Shown: positions 6,027 to 7,731 of the stretch, one piece after another
How the letters are laid out: every line of letters starts with the position of its first letter
How positions within the stretch are numbered: position 1 is the stretch's first letter
Source of the DNA: Kiritimatiellia bacterium
GTDB taxonomy: Bacteria > Verrucomicrobiota > Kiritimatiellia > RFP12 > DVOR01
Assembly: GCA_017457555.1 (NCBI GenBank)
Contig: JAFTHG010000110.1
Coordinates: 1-7,731 of the forward strand
Length of the DNA: 7,731 nucleotides
Direction: 5' to 3'
Notes under the pieces: model-generated
Database searches by the model: none
The model's input: the letters and a program-made list of their open reading frames with translations, nothing else
What the model was told of the DNA's origin: nothing
Program-made: the position numbers and the translations under genes

Positions 6027-6911
6027 TCAAAAGCGATGGGATGATTCCTTAATTGCAAGCAGGCGATCCCATTCGGTGATGTAAGCTTCAAGGAAGGCTG
6101 TTTCAGGCTGTTCACAAAGTCCCATCAGATAATCCCGCACCAACTCCTGTTCCTGTTCGTACTCCTCCTCCGAGAATCGGCCGGAGATCCAGGCGAGGCG
6201 CAACCAAAGCAGATAGGTGGTGATGGCATCGTAGCAGTTGTACTCCACGATTTCCCGGTAACGCCCCTGCTGCCACATCTCAAAGACCTGATCGCCATGC
6301 GTCCCAAATTTGCCGGGAATGCCGCACAGGGTGGCCGCTTCATGCAGACTGACGGCCGCATTACGTCCGGAATAGCCTCCTGCAATTAAATCCATCAGGT
6401 CCACAGATGCATCGCAATCGCGCCCAAAGTAGTCTACGCCCTCCCATGGTTTGGCGGGACGATTCAGAAATCCCTTTGCAGGGATTCCCAGTGCCAGGGC
6501 ACGTTGGACCAAAATACGCAGATCGGAATTGCGCGAATTGAATCCCACCAACTGCGGTTGTTTGCTGCCTGTTGCAGCCAGAAAGCCGCCGACAATCTTC
6601 CGTTCGTCCCGGCTCTCTTCCACTTCCGGCGTCTTCGGCAGACAGACTAACTTAACCGACACCTGCTGCTCTTTCGGCAAGTGGGGCTTTCGTTCACGAA
6701 TCATCATGGCGATCGACACCACTCGGCTTTGCATCAACCGCACAAAGGGTTGGGGATTTTCCGGGGTTGCGCCATTGGCCTCCCAGAGTTTCTGCAGTAA
6801 GGCTTCCTCTGAGAGTGCTGCCGTATCGGGAAAGAGCAACCGTGCCGACTGGGCATCTGGGATCCATTCGCAGTCAAAGGCAATGACCAGATCTCCGATT
6901 GTACGAATCAT
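6027..6911 (-). CDS. Predicted 3'-5' exonuclease related to the PolB exonuclease domain (DEDDy type)
   Basis: The protein has 294 residues. All three exonuclease motifs of the DnaQ/DEDD fold can be seen. Exo I is IAFDCEW (D13, E15). Exo II is L-V-G-F-N-S-R-N-S-D-L-R (N125, D130). Exo III is Y224-N-C-Y-D228, the Y-x3-D form of the DEDDy subgroup. This agrees with the stand-alone bacterial family annotated as predicted 3'-5' exonuclease related to the exonuclease domain of PolB. Such enzymes remove nucleotides from 3' ends with two metal ions; the substrate of this stand-alone family is, to my knowledge, not settled. A strong AGGAGG (6919-6924) lies 7 bases before the ATG. Its start overlaps the stop of the TPR-like gene by four bases (ATGA). 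The protein should be cytoplasmic. Its place next to a second putative nuclease in the same operon hints at a shared nucleic-acid role, but this is inference. Confidence 0.88.
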   Translation of the reverse strand: MIRTIGDLVIAFDCEWIPDAQSARLLFPDTAALSEEALLQKLWEANGATPENPQPFVRLMQSRVVSIAMMIRERKPHLPKEQQVSVKLVCLPKTPEVEESRDERKIVGGFLAATGSKQPQLVGFNSRNSDLRILVQRALALGIPAKGFLNRPAKPWEGVDYFGRDCDASVDLMDLIAGGYSGRNAAVSLHEAATLCGIPGKFGTHGDQVFEMWQQGRYREIVEYNCYDAITTYLLWLRLAWISGRFSEEEYEQEQELVRDYLMGLCEQPETAFLEAYITEWDRLLAIKESSHRF

Positions 6912-7723
6912 TGTGCAACCTCCTGAAGAAAGGTGCCCACTTCCACAAGACGCGGATGGGCGGCATAGAGCTGTTGAAGAAAAGCAACCACCTGGGCACG
7001 CTGCCGGTCAGCAAGGTCGTCCCATGCATGACGCGCAGTCCGCACCAGATAGGGCACCATCGCCTCTGGGGCACCTGTTGTGAAGAGTGCAAGGAGCGTA
7101 CGGAGTGTGTCGTGCGGATGGGCGGCCCGGTCATACCAATAGAGCGCACGGATTCTGGGATTCGCCCAATCGGGGGTGCATCCCAACCGCTGTGCAAAGG
7201 CATCCGCATCCTCCGGCAACGGCAATTCCATGATATGCGCCCGGTAATACGTTGCTGCGCGATCGGCGTCACCGCCGATTTTATCCTCAAACGTCCATCC
7301 CAGCTGACGTAATACAGGCTGTGCCTGAGGTGCAGCGCGCAAACCACGCTCCAGAAGCGCAATGCCACGTTTGACCCACCGCCACTTTTCGGCGTCATCA
7401 TGGTGCGCTGCGCTGATATTGTAGGTCAGATTCCACGCATTGTAGACCCACGTATCGGCGGAGGCTGGATCCAGTGCCACCAGCAGATCCGTCAAAGGAA
7501 CCAACTCCGCATAGCGGTTTTGGCGTTGCAACTCTGCGATGCGCCACCAAAGCACCTCGGAAATCACCCCGCGGCTGCCCCCCATCGCCACCAAAACGGC
7601 AGACAACATCGGCGAATCCACCCCCACAGTCGGCAGGACGGCACGGCGTGTAAAGCAACAATTGGCCCCCACCACCATCGCACGGAGGAGAGCACAGAGC
7701 GCACATTGACGCACACGTGTCAT
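6908..7723 (-). CDS. TPR-like conserved PVC-type protein (N-terminus near window edge)
   Basis: From the ATG at 7723 the protein has 271 residues; the frame stays open to the window edge, so the start may lie further out. Residues about 6-20 are hydrophobic and Cys-rich and could be a membrane anchor. Residues 48-165 carry a pattern I recall, from memory, in conserved proteins of Planctomycetes and related bacteria: G-G-x-R-G, L-W-W-R, L-Q-x-x-x-R-Y-x-E-L, then N-A-W-N-L-x-Y-N-I-S, K-W-R-W-V-K-R-G-I-x-L-L, L-x-x-L-G-W-x-F-x-x-K-I-G, and D-x-A-x-x-Y-Y. The helical repeats with Leu/Ala/Tyr spacing resemble tetratricopeptide repeats, which bind other proteins. The C-terminal 90 residues are helical with no motif I recognise. 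The last codons overlap the exonuclease start by four bases (ATGA). A role as a partner or scaffold for the operon's products is possible but not shown. Confidence 0.7.
   Translation of the reverse strand: MTRVRQCALCALLRAMVVGANCCFTRRAVLPTVGVDSPMLSAVLVAMGGSRGVISEVLWWRIAELQRQNRYAELVPLTDLLVALDPASADTWVYNAWNLTYNISAAHHDDAEKWRWVKRGIALLERGLRAAPQAQPVLRQLGWTFEDKIGGDADRAATYYRAHIMELPLPEDADAFAQRLGCTPDWANPRIRALYWYDRAAHPHDTLRTLLALFTTGAPEAMVPYLVRTARHAWDDLADRQRAQVVAFLQQLYAAHPRLVEVGTFLQEVAQ
6919..6924 (-). promoter_or_regulatory. Shine-Dalgarno of the exonuclease gene
   Basis: AGGAGG on the - strand, 7 bases before the ATG at 6911 and inside the 3' end of the TPR-like gene. With the ATGA overlap it supports both the start choice and co-translation. 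Confidence 0.8.
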
Positions 7724-7731
7724 CTCAGGCG

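Noticed and set aside
6451..7083. Long + strand reading frame (210 codons) across the exonuclease and TPR-like genes
   Set aside because: It spans two well-supported opposite-strand genes and their ATGA junction. The translation is Arg/Ser/Pro-rich with no motifs, typical of a shadow frame.

Overview
The window looks like part of the chromosome of a PVC-superphylum bacterium, most likely a Kiritimatiellota relative. This is inferred mainly from two small exported proteins ending in an almost identical PEP-CTERM tail (VPEP, then a Leu/Ala/Gly-rich helix, then RRR or RRK), a form I associate with that phylum, and from a TPR-like protein family that I recall from Planctomycetes and other PVC bacteria. 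No RNA gene, CRISPR array, transposase or integrase is visible.

Region 1 (1-2150) is AT-richer (about 40-47% GC in two sampled 60-base lines) and encodes cell-surface or exported proteins. It holds two copies of the same gene pair facing each other. On the + strand, the 3' end of a repeat-domain protein (1-183) is followed after 32 bases by a PEP-CTERM protein (216-788). On the - strand, a complete or 5'-damaged repeat-domain protein (2150-1449) is followed after 29 bases by a second PEP-CTERM protein (1419-859). The pairs converge on one strong hairpin with A- and T-tracts (810-840) that can terminate transcription in both directions. The - strand repeat-domain protein is built from two ~108-residue repeats but has no signal peptide, and its only start codon lies in a perfect 12-bp inverted repeat.

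Region 2 (2151-2250) is a junction. It carries three short CATAAAAC-type repeats, and it is where kamA stops three residues after its PLP lysine. Base composition changes here.

Region 3 (2232-7723) is GC-richer (about 62% in one sampled line) and is a tight - strand operon of five genes. In transcription order these are a TPR-like membrane-associated protein, a PolB-type DEDD 3'-5' exonuclease, a BatA-like von Willebrand A membrane protein, a long coiled-coil protein ending in a NYN/PIN-type RNase domain, and a KamA-family radical SAM aminomutase. Junctions include an ATGA overlap, a TGATG overlap and a 17-base overlap, so translational coupling is likely. The products do not form one obvious known pathway. 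Two putative nucleases flanking a membrane vWA protein is the most unusual combination in the window.
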